Shown here: piece after piece, positions 1-8,180 of the stretch
Numbering within the stretch: the stretch's first letter is position 1
Layout of the letters: each line of letters starts with the position of its first letter
Origin: Oscillospiraceae bacterium
GTDB lineage: Bacteria; Bacillota; Clostridia; Oscillospirales; Oscillospiraceae
DNA length: 64,000 bases
Direction of reading: 5' to 3'
Assembly: GCA_017429325.1 (NCBI GenBank)
Contig: JAFRPC010000003.1
Location: 21,361-85,360 of the forward strand
Position numbers and translations under genes: made by a program
The notes under the pieces: model-generated
Told to the model about the DNA's origin: nothing
Database searches by the model: none
The model's input: only the letters and a program-made list of their open reading frames with translations

Positions 1-1898
1 AAGTTGGGCAGCTTGACGGTGACGGACGCTGCGCCTTCGTCGAAGACGGGGCAGGCCAGGACGCTGGGGCCGCAGAGAAAGCAGTCGCTCTCGGGGTCGT
101 AGTCCGCATCCCGCAGGAAAACGGGAAGGATCAGCGGATCGTGGGTCTCCCGGCAGCGCTTGGCTTCAGCGTACAGGTAGGGCACCAGCTTCTCCCGCAG
201 GGCGAAGAGCCGCCGCACGGTGGGCAGCAGCTCCGGGTAGAGCCAGGGCATGGTGGATTCCTCGCCCGGCTTCCAGGAGTGGAGGACAAAGCGGGGCAGG
301 AAGAGCCCGTACTGGAGCCAGCGCAGGAAGAGCTCCGACGTGGTCTTCGGCCCCGCGAAGCCGCCGATATCCGGCCCGAAGAAGCAAAAGCCTGTCAGGG
401 CCATCGTCATAGCCTGCTTGTGGTTCCAGCGCAGCTCCGCAAAGTCCGTGAAGTTGTCCCCGGTCCAGGTGGAGGCCACCCGCTGGGTCCCGGCAACGGC
501 ACAGCGGGAGACGTTGAAGGGCGTCTCCTCCCCGGCCTCCAGGCAGGCCTCCCGGCTGGCCCGGGCCATCAAATAGGAGAACAGGGGCCGGATGCGGCAG
601 GCCGGGACAGGTCTGCCGAAGCCATCCGCCAGCACGGCCTCGTCGGTCACGTCGTACTCATTGTTGTCGTTCCAGATGTCTCGATAGCCCCGGTCTGCCA
701 GCTCTCGGCGCACGCAGCCCTTCCAGAAGGCATAGGCGCCGGGATTCGTGAAGTCCAGATAGCTCGCCATACCGCCCCAGAAGGGGAAGACGGCGGGGCT
801 CCCGTCGGCGTAGTGCAGGAACCAGCCGTGGGAGGCGATCTCGTCATACAGGGGGTGCACCAGCAGGAAGGCGGGCTTCACGTTGGGGATGAGCCGCAGA
901 CCGTGGGCGGCGAAGTGTGCCGCCAGGCCCTCCGGGGAGGGGACCTTGTCTCGGTTCCAGTGGAAGACGCAGCGCCGGTCCCCGATCTGGGTATAGCCGC
1001 TGGAGAGGTAAAAGCCGCCGCAGGGGAGGCCGTTTTCCTCGCACTTGCGCACGAAATCCCGCAGCCGGGCGTCGGCATCCGGGGCGTCGGTGTACTCCAT
1101 GGTGGAGCCGCAGTAGCGGAAGGCCCATTCCGGCGTCGGGGCGACGGGCCCGCAGAGGGCCCCGAAGCGGCGGACGATCTCCGCGGGGGTCCCGAGGATC
1201 AGGTAAAAGACCAGGTCCTCCTCCTCGAAGCGGACGGAGTTGAAGGGCTCGAAATAGTTGTCGTGCTCCACGCCGAAATTGACGCTGCCGTTGCTGTAGG
1301 TGTCGTAGTACAGGCCGTAGGCTCCGACGGCGTGCTGACAGAGATAAAAGGGGATCTGCTTATAAAGGGGGTCGCTCCAGGCCGCCCGGAAGCCCATGGA
1401 GTCCGTTGCCGCCAGCTGATACCGGCGGCCCGACTTGTTGACCGGGCCGCTCTTGTCCCCCAGGCCGAAGATCCGCTGGCCCTTGAAGCGGTCCGTAAAG
1501 TGGACGCTGCCCCGGCCCAGCTCGCCGTCGAAGTTGTAGCTGAGGCCGCTGCGGTCCCGGTAGAGCAGGCCCTTGTCCGTCTCGGCGGAGATGCGGAAGT
1601 TCCGCAGCTCCACGGCAAAGCGTACCCCGTCCTGGGAGAAGCGCAGAACGCCGTCCTCCTCTGTGACCACGGGGGAGACAAGCCGGAAGCCCTCGGTCGT
1701 TAGCTTGTCCCGTCCCTCCAGGGGCATCTTCCCGTCCGGGCAGACGCTCCAGGTGGGAACAGGCGTCGAGCCGTCTCGGAGGACGCAGACGCGCAGGATA
1801 TGGTCGAAGAAGTCCAGCCGGACCGTCACGCCGTCCGCGGCGTAGACGCGGCGGGAGGGTGCGGCCTCCTTCAGCCGGAAGCGGTGGTCGAATTTCAT
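1..1898 (-). CDS. GH31 family glycosidase (alpha-glucosidase/alpha-xylosidase-like), C-terminus cut by window edge
   Basis: The frame is open from the ATG at 1898 to base 1, about 632 codons, with no stop because the window ends. GH31 hallmarks are visible: a nucleophile-type IWNDNNEYD motif with the aspartate near residue 411, and the acid/base-type WTGDNFTDFAELRW motif near residue 481. In this family these residues perform retaining hydrolysis of alpha-glycosides; the exact substrate (glucose, xylose or another alpha-linked sugar) cannot be read from the sequence. There is no signal peptide, so a cytoplasmic enzyme is likely. The start overlaps the stop of the upstream esterase in an ATGA, with GGAGGG just before it, so the two are translationally coupled. 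Lying beside a glucuronate operon, it probably trims sugars from glucuronate-bearing oligosaccharides (inference). Confidence 0.9.
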   Translation of the reverse strand, partial: MKFDHRFRLKEAAPSRRVYAADGVTVRLDFFDHILRVCVLRDGSTPVPTWSVCPDGKMPLEGRDKLTTEGFRLVSPVVTEEDGVLRFSQDGVRFAVELRNFRISAETDKGLLYRDRSGLSYNFDGELGRGSVHFTDRFKGQRIFGLGDKSGPVNKSGRRYQLAATDSMGFRAAWSDPLYKQIPFYLCQHAVGAYGLYYDTYSNGSVNFGVEHDNYFEPFNSVRFEEEDLVFYLILGTPAEIVRRFGALCGPVAPTPEWAFRYCGSTMEYTDAPDADARLRDFVRKCEENGLPCGGFYLSSGYTQIGDRRCVFHWNRDKVPSPEGLAAHFAAHGLRLIPNVKPAFLLVHPLYDEIASHGWFLHYADGSPAVFPFWGGMASYLDFTNPGAYAFWKGCVRRELADRGYRDIWNDNNEYDVTDEAVLADGFGRPVPACRIRPLFSYLMARASREACLEAGEETPFNVSRCAVAGTQRVASTWTGDNFTDFAELRWNHKQAMTMALTGFCFFGPDIGGFAGPKTTSELFLRWLQYGLFLPRFVLHSWKPGEESTMPWLYPELLPTVRRLFALREKLVPYLYAEAKRCRETHDPLILPVFLRDADYDPESDCFLCGPSVLACPVFDEGAASVTVKLPN

Positions 1899-3274
1899 AC
1901 AGGGTCCCTCCTCCGCAGGAAGTTCCGCAGCAGCTTCCCATAGGCAGCGCGGCCCATTTTCGTCCCCTCCGGCCCGATGCGCAGGACCCGGGTCCGCAGC
2001 CTGTGCCCGGCCTGCTTCCATTCCGGCAGCGCTGGGCCGCTGGGATTGCCGGAGCGGGCAAAGTTCGCCAGGTACGCGAGCATCTGCGAGGACGCCTCAC
2101 GGTCCCGCTCCCCGTAGGGCCGCCAGCTCCGGTCCAGGGTGCCGAAGACATAGTGCAGGTCCGAGGAGTGGAAGGCCCGGTTGTCGTCGCCCGGCGCGTC
2201 CAGGTCGAAGAAATACACAAAGGCGTTCATCTTCCGCCCGTAGCGATTGCCGATCCAGGCCATGATCGGGGCGAACATGTCTGCGTTGGTGTAGCCGATG
2301 AGGGTGTCCACGGGCAGGGGAGCGCGGATCAGCTTGTCCACCCGGTCGGGGATCAGCACCCCGTCTATCACGGGCATGGTGCAGCAGGTATTGTCCTTCC
2401 GCAGGCTCCGCATTTTCTCCACCGTGTCGAAGAGGAGGCTGAGGGGTGCGGCCTTCAGCTCTTCCAGGCTTCGGCAGCCTGCGGTCTCCAGGAACTGCGC
2501 CCAGTATTCCCGGGTCTGCTCCGCGGGTCGGGGCAGGCCGATCTTCGGGAATTTGCCCGCGCCGGAGAGCATGACGACCCGCCGGAACAGCCCGGCGTTG
2601 GCGGGATTGACGCAGAGATACTGAATGGACATAGCCCCGGCGCTCTGGCCCATCAGGGTGAGCATCTCCGGGTCGCCGCCGAAGTCCCCAATGTGGGCCT
2701 TCACCCAGCGGAGGGCGGTGAGCTGGTCGTCCAGCCCGAAGTTGCCCTCCCTGCCGTACCGGGCTTTGACATCGGCGTGGGTCAGATAGCCCAGAACGCC
2801 CACCCGGTAGTTGGCGAAGACGGCAATGACGCCCCGCTCCGCCAGGGCGGAGCCGTCGAAGGGGCTCTCCCAGTTGAGGCCCGAGTCGAAGCCGCCGCCA
2901 TAGAAATAGAGGAGGACCGGCGCGTTTTTTGCGTTGTAAGGCGCGTAGATGTTCAAATTCAGGCAGTCCTCGTCGTAGGTAAATTCCAGACCCTCCCGGT
3001 ACTCCCGCTTGTAGAAGCGGCGGGTGGGGTGCTCCAAATGCTCGTGGACCGCCCGGTTCTGGGGGCAGCCGGGACCGAAGGAGGTGGCGTCATACACGCC
3101 CTCCCAGTGCTCCACCGGCTCTGCGTAGGCAAAGCGCTCCGCCCGGGCAAAGCGCAGGCCGCGAAACTCCCGGCAGCGTCCGTTGTCCAGCCCGCGCAGC
3201 GGACCGCAGGCGGTGTCCAGCAGAATGCAGGAGGCGGCGCTTCCAGTTTCAGGGTGCTTGTTTTCAGGGTCCAT
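1895..3274 (-). CDS. Type-B carboxylesterase
   Basis: 459-residue alpha/beta-hydrolase of the carboxylesterase type-B family. Visible elements are the oxyanion-hole stretch YFYGGGFDSG near residue 125, the nucleophile elbow GQSAGAMS (Ser211), and the histidine block FHSSDLHYVFG (His369). The usual acidic triad residue may be Asp332 in GYTNADMF, where the family normally has Glu. The start was set at 3274 because GGAAGAG lies 8 bases upstream; the frame extends further but those residues look non-coding. There is no signal peptide. It overlaps the GH31 gene by ATGA and lies downstream of the AraC regulator, so it probably removes ester groups from glucuronate-containing substrates entering the hexuronate pathway (inference; the substrate is unknown). 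Confidence 0.9.
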   Translation of the reverse strand: MDPENKHPETGSAASCILLDTACGPLRGLDNGRCREFRGLRFARAERFAYAEPVEHWEGVYDATSFGPGCPQNRAVHEHLEHPTRRFYKREYREGLEFTYDEDCLNLNIYAPYNAKNAPVLLYFYGGGFDSGLNWESPFDGSALAERGVIAVFANYRVGVLGYLTHADVKARYGREGNFGLDDQLTALRWVKAHIGDFGGDPEMLTLMGQSAGAMSIQYLCVNPANAGLFRRVVMLSGAGKFPKIGLPRPAEQTREYWAQFLETAGCRSLEELKAAPLSLLFDTVEKMRSLRKDNTCCTMPVIDGVLIPDRVDKLIRAPLPVDTLIGYTNADMFAPIMAWIGNRYGRKMNAFVYFFDLDAPGDDNRAFHSSDLHYVFGTLDRSWRPYGERDREASSQMLAYLANFARSGNPSGPALPEWKQAGHRLRTRVLRIGPEGTKMGRAAYGKLLRNFLRRRDPV

Positions 3275-3350
3275 CTTAATCTCTTCCTTTTTTGGATTCG
3301 TCTGTATTGTATCATGGATCGCGGGAAGCCGCAAGAGCGCGGGATCCATT

Positions 3351-4235
3351 TCATGAGGATCCCGCGAGTTCCGCATGAGGCGCTGTATCCCGGTATTCGG
3401 AGGGCGACATGCCGTATTCCTTCCGGAAGGCACGGTAAAAGCTGGAATAGTCCCGGAACCCATAGCTTAGATAAAGCTCGCTGAGCTTTGCGCCGCTCTG
3501 GATGGCGCCGCAGCAGGCGGCGAGGCGTTTTTTGATGAGGGATTGATGGACGGACAGGCCCACGCTGTCCTGGAACAGGTGGGCGATGTAGTATTTGCTC
3601 AGGAAGAATTCCCGCGCCAGCCGATCCAGAGACAGGTCCTCCTCCAAATGCGCGTCGATGAAGGCCGTGATGGCCTCGTATTTGGAAACGCTTTCCGTAT
3701 GGCTGCGCTTGTCGGTCTGCTCGTGGATCAGGCGGCTGAGCCGCAGCAGGAGCTGACGGAGATTCAAATCGACCTGGGCCTCCTTGCCGAAGCGCTCCGC
3801 GTGGAGCTCGTCCAGCAGGTCAAAGAGGGAAGCCCGCAGGGAGTTGAAGCTCAGAACGTCGAAATGCCAGTGATACCGCCCTGTCTCGGCGCGGCGCAGG
3901 CAGAAGACGGAATCTTTTGCCTGCGCGGCCAGGGCTTCGGCGTATTCCCGGCTGAGCCAGAGGACGAAGCGGCGGTAGGGCACGGCGGAGTCGGTCAGCA
4001 CCGCCCGGTGGGGCACGCCGGGGGGCACGATGACCACGTCCCCCACAGCAAGCGGACAGCGCTTGCCGCCGAGCTCCATGGTGACGGCGCCTTCCACGAA
4101 GAAATAGAACTCATAGTAGTCGTGGCTGTGACTGCCGACGCTCTGAAAGTGCAGGTCGCTGTAATAGTAGATCTCATAGTCCTTCGAGAGCATGTACTGC
4201 CGGGAATTGAACTGCACGCTGCGCTGTCGTGCCAT
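3351..4235 (-). CDS. AraC family transcriptional regulator with N-terminal cupin domain
   Basis: 294 residues. The N-terminal half is a cupin-like sugar sensor (HSHDYYEFYFFVEG, GDVVIVPPGVPH). The last 100 residues form two helix-turn-helix motifs of the AraC/XylS type, including LAREFFLSKYYIAHLF and the signature SYGFRDYSSFYRAFRKEYG followed by SPSEYR. The start at 4235 follows AAAGGAG by 9 bases; an upstream in-frame extension runs through the promoter and was rejected. It is divergent from uxuA and upstream of the esterase/GH31 pair, so it is the likely activator of both arms in response to a hexuronate or an oligosaccharide (inference). The divergent spacer holds a palindrome and GCAAC direct repeats that could be its binding sites. 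Confidence 0.92.
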   Translation of the reverse strand: MARQRSVQFNSRQYMLSKDYEIYYYSDLHFQSVGSHSHDYYEFYFFVEGAVTMELGGKRCPLAVGDVVIVPPGVPHRAVLTDSAVPYRRFVLWLSREYAEALAAQAKDSVFCLRRAETGRYHWHFDVLSFNSLRASLFDLLDELHAERFGKEAQVDLNLRQLLLRLSRLIHEQTDKRSHTESVSKYEAITAFIDAHLEEDLSLDRLAREFFLSKYYIAHLFQDSVGLSVHQSLIKKRLAACCGAIQSGAKLSELYLSYGFRDYSSFYRAFRKEYGMSPSEYRDTAPHAELAGSS

Positions 4236-4269
4236 ACGGATCGCGCTCCTTTTTTGCCTTCTCATCTCC

Positions 4270-4297
4270 ATTATAGCAACATTTACAATGTTTGCAA
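4270..4297 (-). promoter_or_regulatory. Promoter of AraC regulator with embedded palindrome
   Basis: On the minus strand a TATAAT (4270-4275) lies 16 bases from TTGCAA (4292-4297). The spacer holds a perfect palindrome AACATT-TAC-AATGTT at 4278-4292, and GCAAC occurs twice as a direct repeat at 4276 and 4294. An operator placed between -35 and -10 would fit autoregulation (inference). Confidence 0.6.
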
Positions 4298-4331
4298 CAA
4301 TTAAAGCAATCGTTTTCCTGGTTTTTTCTGC

Positions 4332-4337
4332 TATAAT
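4332..4337 (+). promoter_or_regulatory. -10 box of the uxuA operon
   Basis: TATAAT 33 bases before the uxuA start, with no good -35 hexamer 17 bases upstream. A consensus -10 with a weak -35 is the usual layout of an activator-dependent promoter, which fits the adjacent AraC gene. Confidence 0.55.
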
Positions 4338-4369
4338 GAAGGAAGACAACAACGCGAGGAGGTACAAAA

Positions 4370-5455
4370 ATGCCAATGCAAATGGGCTTTCGCTGGTACG
4401 GCGAGGGCAACGACAGGATCAGGCTGAGCGACATTCGGCAGATCCCCGGCGTGCAGACCATCGTCTGGGCCCTGCACGACAAGCTGCCGGGGGAGGTCTG
4501 GCAGAGCGCGGAAATCGAAAAGGTGGTCTCCCAGATCAAGGCCGCCGGCTTCAACGCCGACGTGGTGGAGTCCGTCAACGTCCACGACGACATCAAGATC
4601 GGCCTGCCCACCCGAGACCAATACATCGCCAATTACATACAGACCCTCCGCAACCTGGCCCCCTTCGGCGTAAAGGTGATCTGCTACAACTTCATGCCCG
4701 TCTTTGACTGGACCCGCAGCGAGCTCTTCCACCCCCTGGAGGACGGCTCCACGGCCCTGTTCTACCAGAAAGACATGATCCAGGACGACCCCAAAAAGAT
4801 GGCGGACTACGTGATGAGCTTCACCGAAAAGTACCACATGAGCTTCCCCGGCTGGGAGCCCGAGCGTATGGCGAAGCTGGACGAGCTCTTTGAGAAGTAC
4901 AAGCCCGTGACGAAGGAGCGCCTTTGGGCCAACTTCCAATACTTTCTGGAAAAGCTCATGCCCGTCTGCCATGAGACCGGCATCAGGATGGCCGTCCACA
5001 TGGACGATCCCCCCTGGGACATCTTCGGCCTGCCACGGCTTTTGGTGGACTCAGAGAGCATCGACCGCTTCCTGAAGATGGTGGACGACCCCCACAACTG
5101 CCTGACCCTCTGCTCCGGCAGCCTGAACGCGAACCCGGAGAACAACGTGGCCGAGATCGTCCGCAGGCACTGGGACCGCATCGCCTTCGCTCACATCCGC
5201 AACGTCCGGCACTATCCCAACGGCGACTTCTCCGAGGCCAGCCATCGGGACTGCGACGGCGACACCGGCATTCTTGATATCCTCCGCGCCTATCACGACT
5301 GCGGTTGGAAGGGCTATATCCGCCCCGACCACGGCCGCCACCTCTGGGACGAAAAGCCGGGCAGCGTGCGCCCCGGCTACGGCCTGTACGACCGCGCCCT
5401 GGGCATCATGTATATGCTCGGAGCCTGGGATTTGATGGAAAAGGAGAACAAATAA
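4370..5455 (+). CDS. uxuA: Mannonate dehydratase
   Basis: 361 residues, normal length for UxuA. It dehydrates D-mannonate to 2-keto-3-deoxy-D-gluconate, a metal-dependent step of cytoplasmic glucuronate breakdown. Family stretches are clear: GFRWYGEGND near the N-terminus, the VHMDDPPWDIFGLPR segment with the histidine and aspartates used in metal binding, CSGSLNANPENN, and the C-terminal RPDHGRHLWDE. A strong RBS (GAGGAGGT, 4355-4362) precedes the ATG. It is the first gene of the rightward operon, with only one base separating its stop from the TTG start of uxuB. Confidence 0.96.
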   Translation: MPMQMGFRWYGEGNDRIRLSDIRQIPGVQTIVWALHDKLPGEVWQSAEIEKVVSQIKAAGFNADVVESVNVHDDIKIGLPTRDQYIANYIQTLRNLAPFGVKVICYNFMPVFDWTRSELFHPLEDGSTALFYQKDMIQDDPKKMADYVMSFTEKYHMSFPGWEPERMAKLDELFEKYKPVTKERLWANFQYFLEKLMPVCHETGIRMAVHMDDPPWDIFGLPRLLVDSESIDRFLKMVDDPHNCLTLCSGSLNANPENNVAEIVRRHWDRIAFAHIRNVRHYPNGDFSEASHRDCDGDTGILDILRAYHDCGWKGYIRPDHGRHLWDEKPGSVRPGYGLYDRALGIMYMLGAWDLMEKENK

Positions 5456-5456
5456 C

Positions 5457-6311
5457 TTGGAAAAGAACGTTCTGAACACTGATTTATCCGGCAAGGTCGC
5501 CGTTGTCACCGGCGCGGGCGGTGTGCTCTGCTCCGCTTTTTCCAAGGTGCTGGCCCGTGCAGGCGCGAAGGTCGCCCTGCTGGACATCGACCTCGCCGCC
5601 GCAGAAGCCTTCGCCCGGGAGATCCGGGACGAGGGCCTCGTCGCCAGGGCCTACGCCTGCGACGTGCTGGACAAGGCGCTCTGCTGTGCCGTGGCCGATC
5701 AGGTCCTGGCCGAGCTGGGCCCCTGCGACATCCTGCTCAACGGCGCGGGCGGCAACAACCCCCGTGCCACCACCGACAAGGAATACTACGAGCCCGGCGA
5801 CCTTGACGCCGAGGTCAAGAGCTTCTTCGACCTGGACAAGTCCGGCGTGGAGTTTGTCTTCGGCTTGAACTTCCTGGGCACTCTGATCCCCACCCAGGCC
5901 TTCGCCCGGCAGATGCTGGGCCGGGAGGGCTGCAGCATCCTGAACATCTCCTCCATGAACGCCTACACGCCCCTGACCAAGATCCCCGCCTACTCCGGGG
6001 CGAAGGCCGCCGTTTCCAACTTTACCCAGTGGCTGGCCGTCCACTTCTCCAAGGTCGGCATCCGGGTCAACGCCATCGCCCCCGGCTTCTTCGCCACCAA
6101 GCAGAACGCGGCCCTGCTCTTCAAGCCCGACGGCAGCCCTACGGCAAGAACGGGCAAGATTTTGGCGGCCACCCCCATGGGCCGCCTCGGCGACAGCGAG
6201 AAGGAGCTCTCCGGCGCTGTCCTCTTCCTGCTGAACAATGAGGCCGCCAGCTTCATCACCGGCGTCACCCTGCCCATCGACGGCGGCTTTTCCGCCTATT
6301 CCGGCGTGTAG
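5457..6311 (+). CDS. uxuB: SDR-type fructuronate reductase (D-mannonate oxidoreductase)
   Basis: 284 residues of the short-chain dehydrogenase/reductase family, not the long-chain polyol dehydrogenase type used by E. coli for the same step. The Rossmann motif is VVTGAGGVLCSAFS, NGAGG follows, and the catalytic Ser/Tyr/Lys appears as NISSMNAYTPLTKIPAYSGAKAA; the C-terminus has FITGVTLPIDGGFSAYSGV. It reduces D-fructuronate to D-mannonate, feeding uxuA. The start is TTG at 5457, preceded by AAGGAG inside the end of uxuA, one base after the uxuA stop, so translation is coupled. Assignment to fructuronate rests on context as well as similarity; other SDR sugar-acid dehydrogenases look alike. Confidence 0.88.
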   Translation: MEKNVLNTDLSGKVAVVTGAGGVLCSAFSKVLARAGAKVALLDIDLAAAEAFAREIRDEGLVARAYACDVLDKALCCAVADQVLAELGPCDILLNGAGGNNPRATTDKEYYEPGDLDAEVKSFFDLDKSGVEFVFGLNFLGTLIPTQAFARQMLGREGCSILNISSMNAYTPLTKIPAYSGAKAAVSNFTQWLAVHFSKVGIRVNAIAPGFFATKQNAALLFKPDGSPTARTGKILAATPMGRLGDSEKELSGAVLFLLNNEAASFITGVTLPIDGGFSAYSGV

Positions 6312-6314
6312 GGC

Positions 6315-6356
6315 AGGTAAGAAGTAATAGGTAAGAAGTAATAGGTAAGAAGTAAT
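6315..6356 (+). repeat. Three tandem copies of a 14-bp AT-rich unit
   Basis: The unit AGGTAAGAAGTAAT occurs three times exactly in the uxuB-eda gap. The same TAAGAAGTAA word recurs in other gaps (near 20925, 21560, 35050, 42080 and 56900), so it is a genome-wide repeat word. Confidence 0.9.
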
Positions 6357-6377
6357 AGGTTATACAGGAGAAAACCC

Positions 6378-7019
6378 ATGAATGAGTTAAATACCAGAAT
6401 TTCCCAAATCGGCGTTGTTCCTGTTATCAAAATCAACGACCCCGAGCGCGACGCAGCCCCGCTGGCGCGGGCGCTGTGCGCGGGCGGGCTGCCCGTGGCG
6501 GAGATCACCTTCCGGGCTGCCGGGGCTGACCGGGCCATCCGGGCCATAAAGGAGGCCTGCCCCGAGATGCTCGTGGGCGCCGGGACCGTGCTGAGCGCGG
6601 AGCAGGCCCGGGCTGCCGTGGAGGCAGGCGCGGAGTTCATCGTCTCTCCCGGCTTCTCCTGCCTGCTGGCGGAGGCCTGCGAGGCGCTGAACGTCCAATA
6701 CATCCCCGGCGTCATCACCCCCACCGAGTACCAGATGGTCCTGCCCTACGGCTATGAGCTCGTCAAGTTCTTCCCGGCGGAGCAGAGCGGCGGCCTGGCG
6801 CGGATCAAGGCTATGAGCGCCCCCTTCCCCATGTTCAAGGTCATGCCCACCGGCGGCATCAATCTGAAGAACCTGGAGGCGTACCTGTCCTGCCCCGTCG
6901 TCGCGGCCTGCGGCGGCTCCTATATGGTCAAGCCCGCCGACATCGACGCCGGGAATTGGGACAGGATCATGAATCTGTGTCGTCAGACAAGAGAAATCGT
7001 TGACAGAGTGAGAGGATAA
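6378..7019 (+). CDS. eda: 2-keto-3-deoxy-6-phosphogluconate (KDPG) aldolase
   Basis: 213 residues, the usual length of the class I KDPG/KHG aldolase. It splits KDPG into pyruvate and glyceraldehyde 3-phosphate, the last step of this operon's pathway. The catalytic Glu is in VAEITFRA, GAGTVLS follows, and the Schiff-base lysine is in ELVKFFPAE; the phosphate loop is MPTGGIN. An RBS (CAGGAG) lies 7 bases before the ATG. It is separated from uxuB by a 66-base gap holding the AGGTAAGAAGTAAT tandem repeat, and followed 15 bases later by the kinase that makes its substrate. Confidence 0.95.
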   Translation: MNELNTRISQIGVVPVIKINDPERDAAPLARALCAGGLPVAEITFRAAGADRAIRAIKEACPEMLVGAGTVLSAEQARAAVEAGAEFIVSPGFSCLLAEACEALNVQYIPGVITPTEYQMVLPYGYELVKFFPAEQSGGLARIKAMSAPFPMFKVMPTGGINLKNLEAYLSCPVVAACGGSYMVKPADIDAGNWDRIMNLCRQTREIVDRVRG

Positions 7020-7034
7020 CGGAGGAGGATCGAA

Positions 7035-8063
7035 ATGGCAAGAATTATCACCTTCGGCGAACTCATGGTTCGCCTCCAGCCCTTCCACTATGAGCGCTTC
7101 GTCCAGGCCAACACCCTGGAATTCAGCTTCGGCGGCGCCGAGGCAAACGTGGCGGTCTCCCTGGCCAACTACGGCCTGGACGCGGCCTTTGTCACCAAGC
7201 TCCCCGCCCACGCCATCGGTCAGGCGGCGGTCAACAGCCTGCGCCGCTACGGCGTGGACACCTCGAAGATCGTCCGGGGCGGCGACCGCGTGGGCATCTA
7301 CTACAACGAAAAAGGCGCCTCCCAGCGGGGAAGCGTCTGCATCTATGACCGGGCCAATTCCGCGATCCAGCTTGCCCAGCCCGAAGAGTTTGACTGGGAC
7401 AAGATCTTCGAGGGCGCCGACTGGTTTCACTTCACCGGCATCACCCCGGCTCTGGGCCCCAACGTGGCGGAGATCTGCCGCCGGGCCTGCAAGGCCGCCA
7501 AGGCCAGGGGCATCAGGGTCTCCTGCGACCTGAACTATCGAGCCAAGCTCTGGACTCGCGCCCAGGCCCGGGAGGTCATGACCGAGCTGTGCCGGTATGT
7601 GGATGTCTGCATCGCCAACGAGGAGGACGCCAAGGACGTCTTCGGCATCGAGGCCGAGGCCAGCGACGTCCGCGGCGGCACCCTGAACCGCGAGGGCTAC
7701 AAGTCCGTGGCCCGGCAGCTGGCTGACCGCTTCGGCTTTGAGAAGGTCGCCGTCACCCTGCGGGAGTCCCGCTCCGCCTCCGACAACGGCTGGTCCGCCC
7801 TGCTCTGCGACGCGGCCTCTGACGAATACTGCTTCTCCAAAAAGTACGAGCTGCACGTCGTTGATCGCGTGGGCGGCGGCGACAGCTTCAGCGGCGGCCT
7901 GATCTACGCCCTGCTGAGCGGCAAGAGCAGCCAGGCGGCGGTGGAGTTCGCGGCGGCGGCCTCCGCCCTCAAGCACAGCATTGAGGGCGACTACAACCTG
8001 GTCTCCGTCGCCGAGGTGGAGAAGCTGGCCAGCGGCGACGGCTCCGGTCGGATCCAACGATAA
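7035..8063 (+). CDS. kdgK: 2-keto-3-deoxygluconate kinase (PfkB family)
   Basis: 342-residue ribokinase/PfkB-type sugar kinase. It phosphorylates 2-keto-3-deoxygluconate with ATP to give KDPG for the adjacent aldolase. The N-terminal substrate region has GELMVRLQP and FGGAEANVAVSLANYG. The C-terminal PfkB signature DRVGGGDSFSGGLIYALL carries the catalytic Asp and the anion hole. GGAGGATCGAA places the RBS 6 bases from the ATG. Order in the operon (dehydratase, reductase, aldolase, kinase, isomerase) fixes the substrate assignment better than sequence alone. Confidence 0.93.
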   Translation: MARIITFGELMVRLQPFHYERFVQANTLEFSFGGAEANVAVSLANYGLDAAFVTKLPAHAIGQAAVNSLRRYGVDTSKIVRGGDRVGIYYNEKGASQRGSVCIYDRANSAIQLAQPEEFDWDKIFEGADWFHFTGITPALGPNVAEICRRACKAAKARGIRVSCDLNYRAKLWTRAQAREVMTELCRYVDVCIANEEDAKDVFGIEAEASDVRGGTLNREGYKSVARQLADRFGFEKVAVTLRESRSASDNGWSALLCDAASDEYCFSKKYELHVVDRVGGGDSFSGGLIYALLSGKSSQAAVEFAAAASALKHSIEGDYNLVSVAEVEKLASGDGSGRIQR

Positions 8064-8076
8064 CTTTCCATCATGC

Positions 8077-8148
8077 GTAGGGCGGCCAGACCCCTGGCCG
8101 CCGCTGCCTGTACCGCACCCCGGTAGCGGCGCACAGTGTGCGCCACGG
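8077..8148 (+). repeat. Two palindromic repeat elements between kdgK and uxaC
   Basis: A GTAGGGCGGCCAG...CTGGCCGCC palindrome (8077-8104) and a GTAGCGGCGCACAGTGTGCGCCACGG-type palindrome (8123-8148). The first family is the unit of the tandem array at 34861-34999; the second recurs near 35088. They sit inside an operon, so they would be transcribed. Confidence 0.85.
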
Positions 8149-8180
8149 AGACACCCTCAAATACGAAAAAGGAGCGACCT

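Noticed and set aside
141-1703. A 520-codon plus-strand open frame at the window start
   Set aside because: Antisense of the GH31 gene, whose catalytic motifs are visible; the plus-strand frame has no domain.
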